This document shows, in pieces, positions 9,464 through 21,414 of a stretch of DNA of 64,000 bases. The stretch covers positions 235,271,135-235,335,134 of the forward strand of contig OY856186.1 in assembly GCA_963693315.1 (NCBI GenBank), in the 5' to 3' direction. Origin of the DNA: Diogma glabrata. Taxonomy: Eukaryota > Arthropoda > Insecta > Diptera > Cylindrotomidae. Below the pieces are notes generated by a model. That model made no database searches. It saw only the letters and a program-made list of their open reading frames with translations, and had not been told where the DNA came from. The position numbers and the translations under genes were made by a program. Positions within the stretch are counted from its first letter, which is position 1, and every line of letters starts with the position of its first letter.

Positions 9464-10647
9464 TGTATCACTATTGTTGGCCCTGATACGGAGCCAAATT
9501 ATTGATTGGACCTTCTTTTCCACGAGTATTAACTAAGTAATTAACTACGAGACACCGGTTGTCCCCACACACGAAATCGAAAATTTGGAAATCTCTTAAT
9601 ACTGATGAATTAGCCTAACATTCTACAACAAACCACAACAAAAATTCACAAATTCAATAATAATTAATATAAAATAAAATAAACTTGCCTAGTTGACTGT
9701 TGTCTGTGTTGACTGTTGTCTTCCAGTAACTAGATTCTCATCTACGGCAATCTCCAACAAGGAATATTCCAATGGTTGTATTACTATTGTCTTCCTTTAT
9801 ACTTATATGGCAAAAATCAATAACTCTAGCTTCCTTTAAAACGTTTCCTGAAATTTTGTAAACATCCAAAATGTTTGGATTTAATGCAACAGCTTTCTCC
9901 AAAATGGTGAATTGCCAGCCAAATTTCTCCTTGAGTGTTAAATACGCATACAAGATTACTCCCTGCCACGGCAAAACCAGGACGTGTTTCGATGGCTTTT
10001 AAATAGCAAGCCTATGCCTCATCAAGTCTACCCAATGTTTTTAATAGGGTACCCAAAACACTCTAACACAATGCCAATCTCAATCAACTGTATCTATTAG
10101 TACACCTATTAGTTTTCCATTTTTCATTTAATTAATATTTTGGTGAATTTTTGTTTTTATTTTACAATTTGACGCTATCAGTTTGATTAACTTAATCCAG
10201 AGTTAGTTTATTCAATTGGAAAGTTTACAACGTTGAAATGCTTGCACAATCAAAATCGGAAAAAAACACTAATATTTTTATTTTATTAATATTACAATAT
10301 CTATATTTCTTTTTGTTGTTTTTTATTTAGTTATAAAACACCGACTGCCATCCCAAAAATTAATGAATTAACAAAAAAATGTGTTTTTTCTTTTTGACAT
10401 CTTCTAATCAATCCGGAAAACGAAGATTGAGCAAAACTGAGTAACAACTATTCGTTAAAAATGAAAATAAAATTGGTGCGTTCGTTTATTTTTATAATTG
10501 TAATTCGAAATTGAACTGACCGTTGGAAAATTTGAAATTATTATTAATGTAAAAATGAACTGAAATTATGGAAATAAATTTTTATTGAATTGAAAAAAGA
10601 AGAGAATTGGTTTTATTATTGTTTAGGCGAATATCACGGACGTTACA
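9464..10647 (-). repeat. 5' LTR of the gypsy element
   Basis: It has the same length as the 3' LTR and the same TG...CA ends. One difference from the other LTR creates a stop in the captured OGT frame (AAG to TAG near 10011). Promoter elements were not assigned. Confidence 0.95.
9816..10067 (-). pseudogene. Captured OGT TPR fragment inside the 5' LTR
   Basis: This is the counterpart of 409-660, offset by exactly the distance between the LTRs. It has the same frameshift plus an extra stop (TAG where the other copy has AAG) and a further stop downstream where TCTTCT became TCATCT. The extra stops show that this copy has mutated since insertion or differed at insertion, and they argue against selection on the protein. 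Confidence 0.87.
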
Positions 10648-11926
10648 AGTTGAGAGCAAATCCTCCAAGACACCCATGTCTTTGTTTTGAGTGGCCAGGG
10701 TCCAATCATCAGCGTAACCAAATTTCTTTGATGTTGTGTCAAGAATGTCATGAATGTACAGATTAAAAAGTAATGGCGCCAGGACGGAACCCTGTGGCAA
10801 ACCATTGTTAAGCATTTTAGGCCTACTACAGGAACTATTTAGATGAACTTTGAATACACGATTACTCAGCATGTTGTTAATTAAACGCGAGATGGTGCTA
10901 CAAGGTATTGCATTGAACAGCTTATATATAATACCAATTCGCCAGACCGTGTCATATGCTGCAGTAATATCGATAAATACTGCGCCTGTTTTTAGTTGTT
11001 TTTGATACCCAGCTTCGATATAGGATGTTAAAGCGAGCAGTTGGTCAGTGTAACTGCGATTGGGATGAAAACCAGCTTGTTCGACTGGGATCTGGTCATT
11101 CAATATCGGTGCGATACGATTGTATATGAGCCGTTCTAGCAATTTATAGCAGGTGCTCAAAAGGGCAATCGGATGATAGCTTCCTGGTTCCTTGGATGGT
11201 TTACCTGGCTTAAGTATCGCTATCACTTTCGTAGTCTTAAAATGTTTTGGTAGATTGCTGGTTTCTAGGACATTCGAGAAAAATTCAGTTAGCCACTGTT
11301 TTACATTTTTTCCAGCATTTTTAAGAAATTCTGGAAAAATGCCATCGTAGCCAGCTGCTTTTCCGTTTTTTGTTTGGGACAGAGCTGATTCTAGTTCTTC
11401 GCTGCTAAAAGAGTTCGCATACTTCGATGGAGACGAGAAATTGCGCTTCATTTCTCTTAATTTACGTTTAATTGTTCTCTTATGAAGGCGATTAATAGAA
11501 GAACGTGACATGTTTACTATGTGATTTGCAATGTCCTCTGTATTTATTTCATTGTTAGCACGAGTAATTGAGTTTGAGCCCCCCAGTTTCCGAAGGAGAC
11601 TCCATGCTTCCCTGCTTGAATGGGAAAAATCAATGTTTTCAACAGCGTTAATCCACTTTTGTTTTCTCGCGGCGTCCAGTGAGTATATTAAGTCATCAGC
11701 CACGTCTGCCTCATCACTACAAAGGTACTCTTCATATAATTTATCGCTCTCTCTACTCCAGCCAGGAATATATTTTTCACGAAAGCCTCTTGGGATGCAT
11801 TTCTTTGCAGTTGAGATGACGGCTCCAACAAAACTCGTAATTTTTAGGAATGGGTTGGTTCCAGCGAATCACTGCATCCAATTCCAACCTATATTTAACC
11901 CAGTCAGCTTTGTTAAAATTCCATCT
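10648..11926 (-). pseudogene. Jockey/I-type non-LTR reverse transcriptase, cut by the gypsy insertion
   Basis: The minus frame (about 373 codons from 11703, with a degraded stretch upstream to 11926) carries an RT: KNGKAAGYDGIFPEFLKN, FIDITAAYDTVW, NGLPQGSVLAPLLFN and the catalytic FGYADDW. It stops at the gypsy LTR and resumes at 1-56. Upstream it is the direct continuation of the endonuclease at 12968-13696, from which it is separated by the nested copy at 11939-12955. The downstream RT and tail lie outside the window. Confidence 0.85.
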
Positions 11927-11938
11927 AGGTTGAGGAGT

Positions 11939-12955
11939 TGTTGTTGTTGTAGCGACGTGTTTGGTGCTAATCCTCCGGCTCCATGTCCAGGAACTCTGCT
12001 ACTGCCCTTGGGCGGTACCACAAATCTTCATTCGTCAAGTTGGTTATATTTTTAGGACAGTTAAATAGGTGGTCTACATCATGTGGCGTGCCCTCACATG
12101 CGGGACACTTGTCAATAATTTCAGGTTCAACTCTGCTCATGTAGTTGTTTAGAATGCGTGACCAACCGGATCTTAGTTGAGCTAGGATGGACCTGGTGCT
12201 ACGGGGTAGTTGGGCCTCTTCGGCAGCAACTTTTGGTGGCTTTCTATTTAGAACACGATTTGGAATATAGTTCCTTATTGTATTTTCAACTGTTTTGGTG
12301 TGGTGTTTTTAAGCCAGTTCTATATGTAGATTCGTCGATGTTACCAGTAACCTGACAATCTCTGACATCTTGCAGAAAGCATCTTGCTGTTTTCCTTATG
12401 TCTCTGGTTGGTTCTATTGTAGTTAAGGTGTCATTGCAAGGATGTTGCTCTTTGTGACAGGCCAATAGATATTGTTTGGTTAGCATTTCACTATGTTTAC
12501 GGACTGGCAATATGTGACTTTCCTCGTGCAGGTGATCTCGGTGTGCCATCAGTTGACATCCGGTTGCGGTTCGCAAGGCAGCATTTTGTGTTGTTTGTAG
12601 CTTATTCCAGTGAGTGTTGGCAACTTGAGGGGTCCATATGGGTGCAGCATAATTTATAATAGATCTTCCTATTGCTTTGTACGTTGTTAAGATCGTGTTT
12701 TTATCTTTACCTCATGAACAGCCCGCGTGCTTTCAATGCGTTATTCCTGTTTTTCAATCTTGAGTTTATTTGTTGTGCATGAGCATTGAATTTAAGCAGT
12801 GGGTCGAATGTTACACCCAACAGTCTCGGATTTTTTACTGTAGGAATAAGTATGTTGTCTATGCAGATGCTTAGTGTTGAATTTACCTCCTTCGTCCATG
12901 TGGTGAAAAGTGTAGAAGTGGACTTTTCAGTGGAAAGTTTCAGAATTGTGGTTTC
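11939..12955 (-). mobile_element. Nested 5'-truncated copy of a related non-LTR element
   Basis: This 1017-bp segment is bounded by a 12-bp direct repeat AGGTTGAGGAGT (11927-11938 and 12956-12967), which I read as its target duplication. On the minus strand it begins within the region after the RT, contains the conserved RTATGC...HLHEE...LPV region at 12286-12576 and a cysteine-containing CPAC...HDVDHLFNCP tail, and ends in (CAA)n at 11939-11950. It carries no endonuclease or RT catalytic core and is dead on arrival. Removing it rejoins the host element's endonuclease-RT linker. Confidence 0.82.
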
Positions 12956-12967
12956 AGGTTGAGGAGT

Positions 12968-13740
12968 AGAGTTAACGAGTGGAATTTGGATTCCTACCTC
13001 AAGAATTACTGGACGATGTTGAGAGCGTGGAAAACCTTGTAAGACAGCCCTAGATATTGGAATAGGGTTACGTTGTTCGTTTTTTGTGGAAAAACAGAGG
13101 TCGGGATTGTAATCGCTTCGCCATATTGAAGGTTTTCATGTCTTTCGCATCATATACCAGGAACATGTTGTTATCATCCGCCCAGTCGGTCAGTTGCACG
13201 CCATTGGTATTATTATTTGAGTATGACCACTGAGTGTGATGGCTATTGAAGTCACCAGCATATATTGCTGGGTGGTGAAATAATGGTAGAGTAGCAGCCG
13301 GCCATCCTGTATTTGGAGGCTTGTATACGTTTACAATTTTCGTGTCCGATATATCAACAACAATAAGATGCATATCGTTGTCCGTCTGTGTAAGCACGTG
13401 CGTGCAGTTCAGGATTTCTAGCTTAACATACGTGGCAGATCCATTTGATGGTAAATAGCACTAATTAATTTGTAACCAACAATCTTTCCTCTAGAGGTAA
13501 GTTGCGCTCCATCTGCTGCATGCGTTTCTTGCAGAATTACAACGTCGATGTCGTAATCTTTTAATAATCTTTGTAAATGTTCAGTTTTTGACCTACTTAT
13601 GCCTTCAATGTTCAATTGCAAAATACGGACTGAAGGTCCAATATTTTTTGTCTTATGGTGCTGAAAAGCACCGTTGTTATTGTGATTTTGGTTCATATTT
13701 ATTTTTTTGTATCACAACCAAGAGTTCGAAACGAAATGTT
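12968..13740 (-). pseudogene. Apurinic-type endonuclease domain of the host non-LTR element
   Basis: Two minus-strand pieces in different frames (13418-13696, 13068-13397) give the endonuclease order RILQLNIEGIS, then VVILQETHA (catalytic Glu), then NVYKPP, then AGDFNSHHTQW (catalytic Asp/Asn). This nuclease nicks target DNA to prime reverse transcription. A frameshift near 13400-13418 breaks it. No ORF1 is visible upstream of 13740, so the copy may be 5' truncated. Confidence 0.82.
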
Positions 13741-13959
13741 TGGCTACCAAGTTGAAATAGACTTTTAGCGTAACCCAGGGTGCAGCGCGAGGAGCTTATC
13801 TATTTCACACACACCAATTTGATACTTATAAAGAAGATACGGTATATTTAAGAGTAATTTTTGAATGAAAAAATTAATTAAATGGTTTAATTATATGATA
13901 AAAATGTCCATCGACCGTTATTGCATCTTAGGGGGATATGACTTTAACTTAGGCGCCAA

Positions 13960-14540
13960 GAATTTTTTATTTGATAGAAAATCACTCACTGAAGTGAATA
14001 AAACCAAAACGAGTTGTATTGGAGCCCCGGGGTTCAAGATACAGCCCTTTGAAAAAAGCAAAATCCATACAAAATTGCACTGGTTTTGACAAAAATTTTT
14101 TATATTTTATTTATTTTTGCTTTATTTCCTATGTGCTTATAAGATAAACGGCAAGATTACTTTAACTTAGGCGCGAGTGGATTTTTTTTTTTATTATTTT
14201 TATCGTAAATTAAGAAAATTTAGTAAAAGGGACAGTTTTGATCGTTTATCTTATAAGCACATAGGAAATAAAGCAAAAATAAGTAGAAAATAAAATTTTT
14301 TTTTTCAAAACTAGTGCAATTTTGTACGGATTTTGCTATTTTCAAAGGCCTGTATCTTGGACCCCGGGGCTCCGATACAACTCGTTTTGACTTTCTAAAA
14401 AAAATTCTTGGCGCCAGTAAAAGTAATATCCCCAGATAAACGATCAAAACTGTCCCTTTTACTAAATTTTCTTAATTTACGATAAAAATAATTAAAAAAA
14501 AATCCACTTGCGCCTAAGTTCGAGTCATCTTGCCCGATCT
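13960..14540. repeat. Interleaved inverted repeats (foldback/MITE-like)
   Basis: Segment X (about 13960-14150, with GGCGCCAAGAATTTTT, a GCCCCGGGG core and TTATAAGATAAACG) recurs inverted at about 14240-14430. Segment Y (about 14150-14245, ACTTTAACTTAGGCGC ... GGGACAGTTTTGATCG) recurs inverted at about 14436-14540. The order is X-Y-X'-Y', so two hairpins compete. There is no coding potential. It is a likely non-autonomous DNA transposon, perhaps two copies inserted head to head. Confidence 0.75.
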
Positions 14541-14656
14541 ATTTTAATGCCTAGCAATACACACTTTTTAGTGTCCCATAAATAGTTCTCAAACTTTATT
14601 TTAAAAACAAAATTAATTTTCTTATCAAGTATAGATTTTTATTTACAAACTATATT

Positions 14657-15451
14657 TCATTCATCTTCCATTTCTTGATCTACGATTTCATCTTCATCCT
14701 CATTTTCATTTGTATTTGATTTATCCATCGGATTTTCTTTAAACGATTCATACCCATCTTCCTTCGACCAATAACATAATATATCCAATTTAAACGTAGC
14801 CATCGGATGAGCTGTTAATTTCAATATTCTTGCTTGTTCTGGCGTCAACACTTTCCCCTTTTCACAAACTGTATATTCTTTATACAATGTAACAATACCT
14901 TTAACTAATTTCACCGGCATTCCTAATGAACGTAAATGTGGTTCAATTGAATGTGAAAAATCTTCAAGTGGACCCTCTGGTAAAATAATTGTATCATTTG
15001 CAATAAAACCACTACGTGCATATTCTAATGCTGTATAATTTTCAAAAAACTCTAATACTTCATCTTTTGTTTTCTTTGTAAACAATAAGCCACATTGCCC
15101 TGTCATTCGCTTTGATAATTTATGTAAATCATTTTCAGTTTCTTCTGCTTCGGTTCGTCCTAAACCAAGTTGCATTATTCTATTTTTACCGAAAAAAAAT
15201 CTTGAATGTCGCCATTCTTGTCGCAATTCTTTTAATAAATTATTTCTCATATTATGAACTGAACATAAAAATATATTCGGATAACGTTCAACACAACCAC
15301 GAATGTCTTCTATTATATGTTGTTTCCATTCCAACCCTTTTGCATTTGTTTTTGTTAATGAAACTAAAATGAGAATTGTATTTGTATTATTCCTGATTTA
15401 TATTAAAGAACTTATATATTTACTTTTCTTATCTCTTTTTGATTTAGGCAT
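14657..15451 (-). CDS. MRTO4: MRTO4, ribosome-assembly factor (mRNA turnover protein 4)
   Basis: The protein follows MRTO4 almost throughout: MPKSKRDKK at the start, then SVHNMRNN, WRHSRFFFGKNRIM, GLLFTKKTKDEV and VLTPEQARILKL, ending in an acidic tail (DEDEIVDQEMEDE). MRTO4 is a nucleolar paralogue of ribosomal stalk protein P0. It holds the P0 site on pre-60S particles until P0 replaces it. There are two exons: 15424-15451 (28 nt, ATG at 15451) and 14657-15363, split by a 60-nt intron (15364-15423) with GTAAAT donor and TTTTAG acceptor. The frame joins cleanly to 244 codons, the normal family length. It is intact and is the clearest host gene here. It lies divergently from the DUF1091-like gene. 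Confidence 0.95.
15364..15423 (-). other. MRTO4 intron
   Basis: Sixty bases, GT...AG on the minus strand, AT-rich, with stops in all useful frames. Splicing joins an A from exon 1 with TT of exon 2 into an isoleucine codon at the expected family position. Confidence 0.9.
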
Positions 15452-15655
15452 TTTATTTTTATAATTTAAATATAAAAAATTTAATAGAAACCCACTACTT
15501 AGCACGTGTTTACAATTTATAAAACTTTAAAATATGACAATCAGTTTAGCCAACATAAAGAAAAATTAATATTAATACTGATTCCAAATTAGATAAAATC
15601 ATATCATTATTTTTTACATCCGTTAATTATAAACAGTTCAAATTTGTTATTCGAA
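15452..15655. promoter_or_regulatory. Shared divergent promoter region
   Basis: Two hundred AT-rich bases separate the start codons of MRTO4 (minus) and the DUF1091-like gene (plus). No precise TATA or initiator assignment is possible by eye. The head-to-head arrangement makes a bidirectional promoter plausible. Confidence 0.4.
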
Positions 15656-16263
15656 ATGTTTGCATTTATTTTTATATTTACAGTTTATTATTTATATATA
15701 GCTAGTACTATAAGTTTTAATACTGATTCAAATTACATTATTTCAACTTTGAAATGTATCCATCGAAACGAAAAATTATGTTCAAATTTAAAATGTGAGT
15801 TGATTCCATTTGAAAAATATATCGCCCGAATCAATTTAGGTTGTTTTTTGGAATATCCAATGCATGATATTAGGGTAAGCAGTTATCATATAAGTATTGC
15901 AATTTTTTGACATATCTCTATTTTTAGATTAACATAAAATTAAAGTTCATTTACGAGAATCATGAATTTTCATTAATTAATATACAAAATATAAAATTCT
16001 GTGATCACATGGAATTGAATGCAACATCAACATTTTTTATCAGATCATTTCAGAGTAATTTTCATCTACATAGTTGCCCTTATATCGGATTTACAGAGCT
16101 AACAGACTACTATGTAACAACAACAAATAATTATAATAAAACGCAAAATGGAATATTTAATTTAAATGTTCGTTTTTATGATGAAAAAAATCGAACGATT
16201 ATTAATCTAGTTGTTGAGGGAACGGTTCTAGTAAAATTTTCTGCTAAAATGTTTGCAGGCTAG
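15656..16263 (+). CDS. DUF1091-like small secreted protein
   Basis: Two exons, 15656-15874 and 15928-16263, with an in-phase 53-nt intron (GTAAGC...TTTTAG), give 184 residues. The ATG at 15656 is chosen because the frame further upstream starts with TTG only. An N-terminal hydrophobic signal (FAFIFIFTVYYLYIA) is followed by a cysteine-containing ectodomain. The C-terminal half has HSCPYIG, like the conserved Cys-Pro-Tyr segment of insect DUF1091 proteins, a fast-evolving family of ~180-residue secreted, MD-2-like lipid-binding-fold proteins, some expressed in gustatory or reproductive tissue. Assignment rests on length, signal peptide and that motif. It looks intact. Confidence 0.7.
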
Positions 16264-16273
16264 ATTAACAATA

Positions 16274-16503
16274 CACGCGTTCCTTTGGATCAAAATAGCT
16301 CATTCAAAGCAGCTTTTGAAAATTTTTTATTTTGTGCTGATATTTAGATCTGACTGGCCCATTTTATTATTAAAAATACCAAAACAAGTTTATAGCCGAT
16401 CAAATAAAATCGAAAAATAAACTGCTTTTCAACTACACATCTTGTTCGAGGTAGAGTAGATCAAAGCAAATTAGAGTAAGTTTGATCTTCAATGGAACGC
16501 GCC
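16274..16503. mobile_element. Possible small MITE with imperfect TIRs
   Basis: The left end reads CGCGTTCCTTTGGATCAAA. The right end, inverted, reads GCGCGTTCCATTGAAGATCAAA. The interior is AT-rich and non-coding. No clear target duplication was found. Confidence 0.4.
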
Positions 16504-17229
16504 TAATGGTTAGAAACTTATTTGGCGATCCTTGTATTGCACACAAAAAAATAATTTAAATGTTCACCCCTAGAGTGCTATTTCAATTACCTCATACCTG
16601 ACAGATGTCAAGTGTCAATTCAAGTTTATTTTGTTTATTACCGCCTGCCGGGTTATAATGTTTTGTTGAATTTAGTGAAAACTGTACATGTTTCTAGAAA
16701 TGCACCATATTAATTAAAGTTGATTAGTTAAAAAATAACAAAAATTGCTAGTTATTAATTGTAAATTTGTGATTAAAAGTATATAACCCTAAAAGTTAGT
16801 TAACGGCAGTCGTAGAATAGATACATTCGATAACAACAAATGTTTTAGCGATAAACTATGTTTAAAGGTTCTTTACATTGCAATTTGTAAGTATTACATT
16901 TTATTCTTATAAGTATCTGACTGCTTAAACCGTATCACTCAATTGAGTGTAGCAGTAAATTTGACAAGGAAGCATATGAGTTTGTACTGGGTTCCAGATA
17001 ATTCTCCTAGGTCAGAACCATAGAAGTTGTTGTTTGTGTTACGGAGAGGTTTAAATTAAATCTTACCATGCGGTTCTCTTTATGAATAACCACAAAAAGG
17101 AAAGAGAATCATAAATGCTTCTCTGAAGTTGGTCACACTTTTAGCATTGAATAGTTATTACGTTATTACGTTTATAATACCAAAACAATGGTGGCATTAA
17201 TCATTATGAATATTAATAACTAATAGTGA
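16504..17229. other. No gene recognised
   Basis: AT-rich sequence without a supported ORF, repeat or RNA gene. Confidence 0.5.
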
Positions 17230-18780
17230 ATTCTTTTCGACTGTCCCGAACAAACCTCGGTCAATACAAATCGCCATCAACATTCTGAACAGCAAACCAC
17301 TAGGTGCTGATAGAATCTATATAAAGATCTATATAAACATGGGGCAGAAGGTTCTGTCTGACATCTATACGATCTAATTGGAACAATGTGGGGCCAAGAA
17401 TTATCCGCTGAATGGAAAACAATTTTCGTTGTTCCACTTGCATTGTCTATGACAAGGTGATCATCAAAAGTGTGCGAATTCTCGTGATCTGCGAATGCAT
17501 ATAAACTCATTCCGTTCGCAGAACCCGCCCAACCGTCCGACCGTCTAAAGTGTGCGAATTATCGTGGCATCGCACTGTTGAACACTGCATATAAAATACT
17601 AGCTAATGTCGTACTTGCTTGACTCCTCCCGTTCGTCGAATTTATCATCGGTGACTATCAGTGTGGTTTTCGTCCCAACCGTTCAACCATAGATGAATGT
17701 TTTCCATTAAGGATGATTCTGGAAAAATGTTGGGAATACAAAATCAGCATTCACCAGCAGCTCTCCGTTGATTTCAAGCAAGCATATGATAGTATCATCG
17801 CACTTTGCGACAACCTTAGGTCTGCCCTAATATTGGTATTCCAGGGAAACTTGTTTATCTGTGTAAACTCAAAACATTGAGATCGAATTGTAGAACAGTA
17901 ATCAAAGGGTCAGTTTCTTATCCTTTCGATGCAACATAAGGTGTTCAACAAGGCGATGCACTCGCGCACGTACTATTTAATTTGGCGCTTGACTACGCGA
18001 TAAGAAAAAGCCGAATTAAGACACAAAACTCATAGTTATTAAATCTAGTCAAACTCATGACTACGCAGATGATATTGTGCTTCTCGGACGGAGAACAAGT
18101 GATATTAAGGATAGTCTTGAAAGAAATGCTAAACGACTTGGATTATGCATCAACACCGGCAAAAGTTTTAACAACATCTAGGAACATACCGCCCGGAAAT
18201 CTGTGGATACTGGCGACTATGAAGTAGAACGCGTGGAAAACTGCAAATACCTCGGGTCTGTAATAACATCGTCAAATGACATGCAGGCAGATATCAAAAC
18301 CCGTGTCTGTCGCATACTGAGTTTTCTGCGCATACTCAAAACTTTGCGATCAAACATCTTTCGCGGCCATGTTAAATCACACTTTACAAAGCATAATTCG
18401 TCCTTCGTAGTGAAAGCTGGACACTGACTGCACCGACTGTAGAATTCTATCAACATTCGAGAGAAAGGTCATACGAATAATTTATGGTCCATGTAAAGTT
18501 GGTGAACATTAGCATACAATCCGAATGAATCACAAAAAAAAGGCAGCTTCTTGGAAGTTGCGATGTAATTGGATTCATTAAATCGAACCGGATTAGATGG
18601 TTTGGTCATGTAGAAAGGGTTACATTAGATAGAATGATAAAAAAAAAGCGTCCCAACAACAACCAACTGGTGTTCGTCAGAGAGGAATACCCAGATAACG
18701 CCGGCGTGATGATATCACCCACGGTTCTTCGTGATATAGGATGTCGAAACTGGGGTCACCTAGTTATAGAACGATATGAA
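17230..18780 (+). pseudogene. Degenerate RTE-like non-LTR reverse transcriptase
   Basis: Conserved blocks occur in order but in shifting frames on the plus strand: LNSKPLGADRI near 17270, DYQCGFRPNRSTIDE near 17660, VDFKQAYDSI near 17770, the catalytic YADDIVLLGR near 18061, CKYLGSVIT near 18245 and IRWFGHVER near 18590. The order and wording match the RTE-type elements common in insects. Many stops and frameshifts make it a relic. A second relic of the same kind lies at 58450-59640. Confidence 0.82.
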
Positions 18781-18830
18781 TGGTAGCTAATTGCACAAAC
18801 TGCGAAATCCCTTCAAGGGATGTAAACACC

Positions 18831-19500
<670 letters not shown>

Positions 19501-19639
19501 TCTAGAAGATGTACGTCTTCGTTGGCATTATCTTCGTGCTCCATTCTATTGAGTCCGGCAAGTTTGAAGTAATGTATCTAGGGTTTGCTATCGTATTGCA
19601 GAGCTCTTTCCAGCTATTCCTTTGTGATTGTCTGAGTTC

Positions 19640-19800
19640 TTTGTTATAATTGGTTAGAATTTATGAGGTTATAGTGGTTATTGTTGCAATACTTGACGAG
19701 TTTCTCTACTTCTGGTGGTGTCTCGTCCTCATCCCCCGGGAAGTATGCAGAAGTCAAAATTTATTTACGAAATCCACCTTGAGGAAGATGAATTTCTATC
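19640..19800 (-). pseudogene. R1-like endonuclease fragment
   Basis: On the minus strand a segment reads SAYFPGDEDETPPEVEKLVK, as in the endonuclease of R1-type elements. Stops break the frame upstream and downstream. It lies between the RT fragment and the left inverted repeat at 19909. Confidence 0.7.
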
Positions 19801-20197
19801 TGGACCGTTGTAAGATCTCTGCAGAGCATCCATACATTGGAAATATTTTCAGATATTTGTTGAAAAGAATCGCGGTTCTCGGTCTTTCCATATCTGATAA
19901 ATAGATCAGCAGCCAATTCTGTAACTGTGAAGTGGGGAAGTGATAAGTTTTTTATCACTTCACCGCAAAAATATCTAAGTGAGTGAAGTTTTAAAACAAT
20001 AAAGTTAACACTGACGTTTTGTTTGACAATGAAATGAAATCGTTTATTTTGTTGTTATTGACATTATGTCAAAAAACAGCAAAACGTCAATGCGATTTGA
20101 TTTTTAAAAATTGCATTTCTAAATTAAATGCAGATTAATTTTACAAATTTAATTTCTAAAATAGCTATATATATCTAAATTTGTAAAAATTTACGTT

Positions 20198-20829
20198 TGT
20201 AAAGAGCCAATGTCAACTAATGGCCTCTTTACAATCTCAAATTCTGTCATTTATAAGTAAAACCATTAGCTTGGTAAAATTTATAAAAAACGGAACAACA
20301 AAAAAATATAAACTAACCATGAAAAAACATAACACTCGGCAATAAATATCTTCCTCATTAAAAAGTTAAATGTTTTGTTTATATTTTTGTTTATAATTAT
20401 TTAGTTAAAAATGCAAAACTTAAATAATATTTTTTTATATAAATTAAAGTAAATTTTAGTATTAAGTTGAGTTGATTTTTAGAAATATAGTGAGTTGAAT
20501 TAAAAGAATCGAGTGAGTTGTGCATTAAGATTAAAAAAACTAGTCGAGAATTAAATTAGAACAGTAGAGTTGTTTTTGTGAATTAAAACGGTTGACTAGT
20601 CTTGAAAATTTAAACAGTTGAAGAGATTTATCAAAAATTACAAAGAAAATAATTCATAAGTATAATTAAATTTAAGTGAATTTTTATTGAAATAGTGATT
20701 TATAAATATAACCATACAGTTGAAAAAAAAATCAATATAATTTAAATAAATCATTAAATATTTGTGTGTTTTTATTTATAAGACGAAACTTCTTTTGATT
20801 ATGTTGACCTTACCATCCTGGCCACAACA
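20198..20829 (+). repeat. 5' LTR
   Basis: 632 bp, TG...CA, nearly identical to 24458-25090. Differences are mostly one-base changes in A or T runs. Confidence 0.93.
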
Positions 20830-20834
20830 TAATC

Positions 20835-20852
20835 TGGCGCAGTTGTAAACCC
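20835..20852 (+). promoter_or_regulatory. Primer-binding site
   Basis: TGGCGCAGTTGTAAACCC, five bases after the LTR. The first eight bases match the serine-tRNA primer site known from the 17.6/297 group, but the rest departs from it. Confidence 0.65.
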
Positions 20853-21195
20853 TACGAGAGCTAGGTTTTCTGAGTAACGGTTACTAGCAGCAAATAAAAC
20901 CTCAAAATAAAATTTCAAAGACAAAAAAAAAATAATAATAAAAAACTAAAATTATATAATTTATCAGAACTATAATGTTAATAAAAAAGTGAACATCCAA
21001 AGTAAAGTGAATCAACAACGATGCAGTAAATAATAAATTTGAAAGTGACATAACATAATCTTATCGTGCAGTGTAATTTTTTTTTTGTCGTATTAAAAAC
21101 CCTCCAGCCAAAATAAGTCAACATACATTACAACAGTTCAGCAACGTAAAAATTTGAATATAAGGAAAATTTTAGTTGTTCGAGTATAAGAAACA

Positions 21196-21270
21196 TCAGC
21201 AGCAACCACAACAGCAAAATCAAAACCAACAGCAGCAGCCTCAAGAACAGCCGTTTCAACAACATCATAT
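21196..21270 (+). repeat. CAG/CAA-rich stretch
   Basis: Imperfect CAG/CAA triplets in the leader of the LTR element. It would read as polyglutamine in one frame, but no start or long frame surrounds it. Confidence 0.55.
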
Positions 21271-21414
21271 AAAGAGTGAGTTACATTTAGACATATTATC
21301 ATTAGTTCTAAGTTTAGTAAATACCAAAGATTTTGTTTAGTTGTATATTTTTTCTAAAGTTCCTAAGAAAAATTTTAGCCTATAATTAAATCTTTAAAAA
21401 AAAAAATTTATTAA

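Larger units (their letters stand above)
57..10647 (-). mobile_element. Complete gypsy (Ty3-type) LTR retrotransposon, about 10.6 kb
   Basis: Two 1184-bp direct repeats (57-1240 and 9464-10647) begin TG and end CA on both strands and differ at only a handful of bases, so the insertion is young. AGTT is duplicated on both sides (53-56, 10648-10651). Gag and pol read on the minus strand, so 9464-10647 is the 5' LTR and 57-1240 the 3' LTR. There is no env: only 330 bp separate the pol stop from the 3' LTR. Unusually long LTRs, a 4-bp duplication and the domain order protease-RT-RNase H-integrase recall the Osvaldo/Ulysses/Woot group, but that placement is inference. A long leader with an extra ORF (8312-9028) precedes gag. 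Confidence 0.95.

Noticed and set aside
9738..9974. Separate small gene starting [11 protein letters not shown]
   Set aside because: The first 20 or so codons are the wrong frame of the OGT fragment; only the part after the frameshift follows OGT.
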